33,303 bases of DNA from an archaeon (GTDB lineage: Archaea > Nanobdellota > Nanobdellia > Woesearchaeales > GW2011-AR9): positions 1-33,303 of the forward strand of contig JAGVMW010000114.1 of assembly GCA_020053615.1 (NCBI GenBank), given 5' to 3'. The notes under the pieces are model-generated. The model had not been told where the DNA came from. It did not search any database and worked only from the letters and a program-made list of their open reading frames with translations. Every line of letters starts with the position of its first letter. Position 1 is the first letter of the stretch. Positions 31,901 to 33,303 of the stretch are shown here, one piece after another. Made by a program: the position numbers and the translations under genes.

Positions 31901-32633
31901 GTTTATATAAATCCCAATATGCCTGCATAAATTTTCTATCTTTATTCAGCCATTCTTTCTTAGCTATAAAATAAATGAACATAATTCTATTCATAAATTG
32001 TAATGTAAATTCATGGGCTATTTTCGGGTCTACCTTCTGTTTTTTGAGTTCTTTTCTCACCACTAAAAATAGTCTTTGATAATCCTCAAAAAATTTCTTA
32101 GTAACTTTCTGAACATCAAACGCCTCTTTCCATAACCGCCAGAGTTCTCGCCATGTTTTCTTTTGGTCTTCCAGAAATATATTGCAAATTATCTCAATAT
32201 CTGTATAATAAAGCTCATCTTTTTTCAATATTAATGTGGTTGTTTTAAGTTTATGTTTTCCTACCTCCTGCTTTTCGTAATCTGGAAACACAATATGTAT
32301 CTCTTTATAATCGATTGTAATAATTAAGAGACATCGCGTGTACATTTCAGCGAATTTGTTTGCGATATATCGCATAAGAGGCTTACTAAGAGAGTTAGTT
32401 TCAATTAAGAAGACATTGAGTTTATCATAACTCATAACTGTGTAAATTGTTTTAATTTTGTCTCGTTCTTCACTGGCAAAAGAAAATTCTTTTATCTTTT
32501 TAACATAAGATGAATCAAAAATTGCTTCTTTTGGATAATTTAGACTCTTAAACAAACCATATATATCCTCTGAATTCTTTATGAAAGAGATATAATCTTT
32601 AACTTTCTTTCGGAGATCTGAATTATTATTCAC
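28935..32633 (-). CDS. Eco57I-type (COG1002) adenine DNA methyltransferase
   Basis: The 1232-residue protein, from a GTG start, has an N-terminal helical region (about 150-390), AdoMet motif I VDPACGSGAFLVG (about 438-450), GVDVMPWAIHASELRLWLQL (about 486-505), a coiled-coil insert rich in E and K (about 550-680), and catalytic motif IV NPPYVRQ (about 696-702). A long C-terminal part (about 900-1170), including PTVVNRKPGWWSIS, resembles target-recognition domains. This is the layout of Eco57I/PglX-like N6-adenine methylases. A clear PD-(D/E)XK site is not seen, so it may only methylate. The GTG at 32633 overlaps the stop of the leader gene (GTGA) and is preferred to the ATG at 32672, which lies inside that gene in another frame. 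It is the largest gene of module F. Confidence 0.93.
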   Translation of the reverse strand: MNNNSDLRKKVKDYISFIKNSEDIYGLFKSLNYPKEAIFDSSYVKKIKEFSFASEERDKIKTIYTVMSYDKLNVFLIETNSLSKPLMRYIANKFAEMYTRCLLIITIDYKEIHIVFPDYEKQEVGKHKLKTTTLILKKDELYYTDIEIICNIFLEDQKKTWRELWRLWKEAFDVQKVTKKFFEDYQRLFLVVRKELKKQKVDPKIAHEFTLQFMNRIMFIYFIAKKEWLNKDRKFMQAYWDLYKRISKYGNNEFYDKWLKPLFFEAFNNKSSYHPELPEEVNKILSNSPYLNGGLFTKKIGLDDLKINISDNLFKEIFDFFESYNFTIKEDSVLDVEVSVDPQMIGYVYESLANITEDVYENEEDLRGDWGIFYTAKVEVDFMCRRSLVEYLGKNLEIPKEELYEFVFDEDKEKIEKKFNQRKCWGKIEEALDNLSIVDPACGSGAFLVGMLNVLVELYKIVFKHIGSSLSDFQLKYRIIQRSLYGVDVMPWAIHASELRLWLQLIVETQFKDEELRKHPLLPNLNMNLRVGDSLVQEIGGISFNVRSNNLKPHLKKKLEELKNEKRRYFENSPSAKYKTPEEFKVQEVRLFEEILNERIESLETDIQVLTHSSSKKEKQTGLFGASVNIDAENIKKEKKNLIELENRIKECADEIEKLKKVKELLKDPAKKPFVWDIDFAEVFADEGGFDIVIGNPPYVRQEKIAPPNKLKEEVTLEDRRGYKEKLIKSVQNRFPVVIDWDKKSDLYVYFYFHGLSLLNSGGVFCFITSNSWLDVGYGKGLQEFLLRYSHVIGIYDNQAKRSFEHADVNTIIALLGAPVIGKQKSLFEYGAEYNGNGKATYSGFSQTARFVMFKKPFEEVVNAANLVKIEKAEKILKTNEFRVYPINQEDLLEDGWEYPEGYENGRFGKGSYEGNKWGSKFLRSPDIVFSILSKKDVGVLKELYGKVDTGLYSGINDFFYLNEEQVKKWKIETDYLIPLIKSPQDVKCISLNKYINKKFVFICNESKNSLKSKDHNNALKYIEWGERQETKEKGKVKAGIPWPEVPTVVNRKPGWWSISNVEFTNCFMLYGYNDRFIHPYSEKKALSDRRFHMIKLKKEVNPKYFSLLLNSTFTALFIEIYGRSNLGQGALDLATMDANKIPMVSLQKLNFSKYNINKFFTREVKSIFEELGIDPTKPIREQEPKPLPDRAELDNIIFDELGLTKEERKEVYWAVCELVQQRLNKATSLKK

Positions 32634-32779
32634 TTTTCCCGCCCCCTCTTCTCTAACTCTGCTTCCATGCATTTCTCAAACTGACGAGAAACTATCCAGC
32701 CTTCTTTTTTGCATAACTCCCTATAGGTATCATACAATTTTGAATTAACTTTCAAAGTGATATTCTTACTCTCTTCCAT
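32630..32779 (-). CDS. 49-residue ribbon-helix-helix-like leader protein (copy 2)
   Basis: The protein runs MEESKNITLKVNSKLYDTYR with a tail SRQFEKCMEAELEKRGREK. It is nearly identical to the leader of the type I restriction operon (13511-13663), differing mainly at the first residues and a few surface positions. GAGGGA (complement of 32786-32792 region) precedes the ATG. Its stop overlaps the GTG start of the methylase gene. Position at the head of a different defence operon behind the same promoter argues for a shared regulator or a shared carrier structure. A strand-helix-helix fold is inferred from the pattern. Confidence 0.85.
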   Translation of the reverse strand: MEESKNITLKVNSKLYDTYRELCKKEGWIVSRQFEKCMEAELEKRGREK

Positions 32780-32821
32780 TATCATTCCCTCTAACTAGAT
32801 TAATAATAAATAACTGCACAT

Positions 32822-32835
32822 ACTTATAAAGATTA
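32822..32835 (-). promoter_or_regulatory. TATA box of the module F operon
   Basis: Minus-strand TAATCTTTATAAGT lies 43-56 bases before the leader ATG. It is embedded in GCACATACTTATAAAGATTAC, which differs by one base from the module C promoter. Confidence 0.65.
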
Positions 32836-32979
32836 CTATGCTGAAACTCTTCTCGCCCCCAACGACTTAAACTGAACTCCCTACTAACAACAAAACTACG
32901 GAATTCCCCCACGACGAACGACTAAAATAATGTCTGCTTCGCAGTAATTGATTGATGATTCATTAAAAAACTACGGTAG

Positions 32980-33138
32980 CCCCTAACTCGCTCAGAAACA
33001 AAGTTTCTGGCGTGCAAGAAAAATCGCTGTTTTTCTTCGCATCTCAGCGCTGAAAAAACTCTGCGCACTGCGGTGCTTGCCCCGCTGCGCTCTCACTCCA
33101 TTTTTATGTCCTGCGGGACTAAAAATTCCGTTCGGGTC
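32980..33138. other. structured non-coding DNA before S7
   Basis: A run of short hairpins: CAGAAAC/GTTTCTG (32993-33010), GATTTTTCTTG-like and AAAAATCGCTG/CAGCG pieces (33019-33054), GCGCACTGCGGTGC (33062-33076), and ATTTTTATGTCC/GGACTAAAAAT with loop TGCG (33101-33126). The last hairpin has a counterpart with different bases before S5. Confidence 0.55.
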
Positions 33139-33165
33139 GAGAAACAGCGCACGCATATGTTATAT
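33139..33165 (+). repeat. site S7: GAGAAAC-13 bp-GTTATAT
   Basis: GGTCGAGAAACAGCGCACGC followed by ATATGTTATATTCAAT matches the left and right cores of the other sites. CGCACG in the spacer can also pair with CGTGCG at 33171-33176 after the site. Confidence 0.68.
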
Positions 33166-33234
33166 TCAATCGTGCGTGGCGCCTTTTTCGGTAAAATAAA
33201 CGGACTAATAGCATATCTCTTTAATTTAGGAACT

Positions 33235-33243
33235 TTTATATAG
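33235..33243 (+). promoter_or_regulatory. TATA-like box for the gene at the window end
   Basis: TTTTATATA is 34-42 bases before the ATG at 33277; GAGGTG (33265-33270) is the ribosome binding site. Confidence 0.5.
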
Positions 33244-33276
33244 TAGTTCTCCTTTCTTTCAGTTGAGGTGATTATT

Positions 33277-33303
33277 ATGTGGAAACTAACTAAAGGGAAT
33301 ACA
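33277..33303 (+). CDS. 5' end of a gene cut by the window edge
   Basis: The ATG with GAGGTG seven bases upstream opens MWKLTKGNT before the window ends. It is the first gene after S7, consistent with the start of another module (G). No family can be given. Confidence 0.6.

Larger units (their letters stand above)
32630..32990. repeat. module frame repeat, copy 2 (leader gene, promoter and upstream DNA)
   Basis: Direct counterpart of 13511-13885. TAATGTCTGCTTCGCAGTAATTGAT (32928 region, two parts around a CTGCTTCGCAG hairpin) is kept exactly, as are GGAATTCCCCC and CGAACGACTAAA. The region from 32780 to 33276 carries no gene apart from this repeat, further small hairpins and site S7. Confidence 0.9.

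Noticed and set aside
32640..32672. ATG at 32672 as the methylase start
   Set aside because: It lies inside the leader gene in another frame and would add residues HGSRVREEGAGK that are simply the shifted reading of a conserved leader sequence. The GTG at 32633 with a 4-base overlap is more natural.

Overview
This is an AT-rich window, most likely from an archaeon and plausibly a small-genome DPANN-type lineage. The main evidence is promoter layout. NUDIX, abiEi-like, MNT, Bro-N and GIY-YIG genes each have a TATA-like box about 25-35 bases before the start codon and no clear Shine-Dalgarno sequence, as expected for leaderless archaeal transcripts. Genes inside operons use ATGA overlaps or GAGGTG-type ribosome binding sites. 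The lineage is inference: there is no rRNA, tRNA or marker gene to fix it.

The window is almost entirely accessory and defence DNA, built from discrete modules. At seven places, all in the same orientation, there is a dyad of the form AACAGC...GTTAWAY followed by roughly KMAAT (S1 128-286, S2 915-934, S3 3540-3565, S4 13972-15565 split by an insertion sequence, S5 19236-19395, S6 20981-21000, S7 33139-33165). Between consecutive sites lie: A, a NUDIX hydrolase; B, an AbiEi/AbiEii-like toxin-antitoxin pair plus a GrpB fusion protein; C, a nine-gene type I restriction-modification operon; D, an MNT/HEPN-like pair, a cysteine desulfurase remnant, a methyltransferase and a Bro-N protein; E, a GIY-YIG nuclease, an Mrr-like nuclease and a small zinc-finger protein; F, a ten-gene operon combining an Eco57I-type methylase with HEPN-like, PD-(D/E)XK, ImmA/IrrE, DUF4411, PLD-SNF2 helicase and Cas4-like proteins; G, the start of another gene.

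Modules A, B, C and E are each bounded, just inside the sites, by long inverted repeats. The repeats of A, B and E are private to each module. Those of C and F are related to each other, and C and F also share a near-identical leader: the same TATA box, the same 49-50 residue ribbon-helix-helix-like first gene and about 150 bases of the same upstream DNA, followed by unrelated cargo. S1 and S5 contain two near-identical copies of a 165-bp hairpin element.

The simplest reading is an archaeal cassette array whose units move through Xer- or integron-like tyrosine recombinase sites, carrying mostly defence and toxin-antitoxin cargo. No complete recombinase is present. The only related piece is a core-binding-domain-like protein without a catalytic domain (10042-10446). 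An intact IS1182-family element has inserted into S4. The array interpretation is inference; the repeats themselves can be read directly in the sequence.
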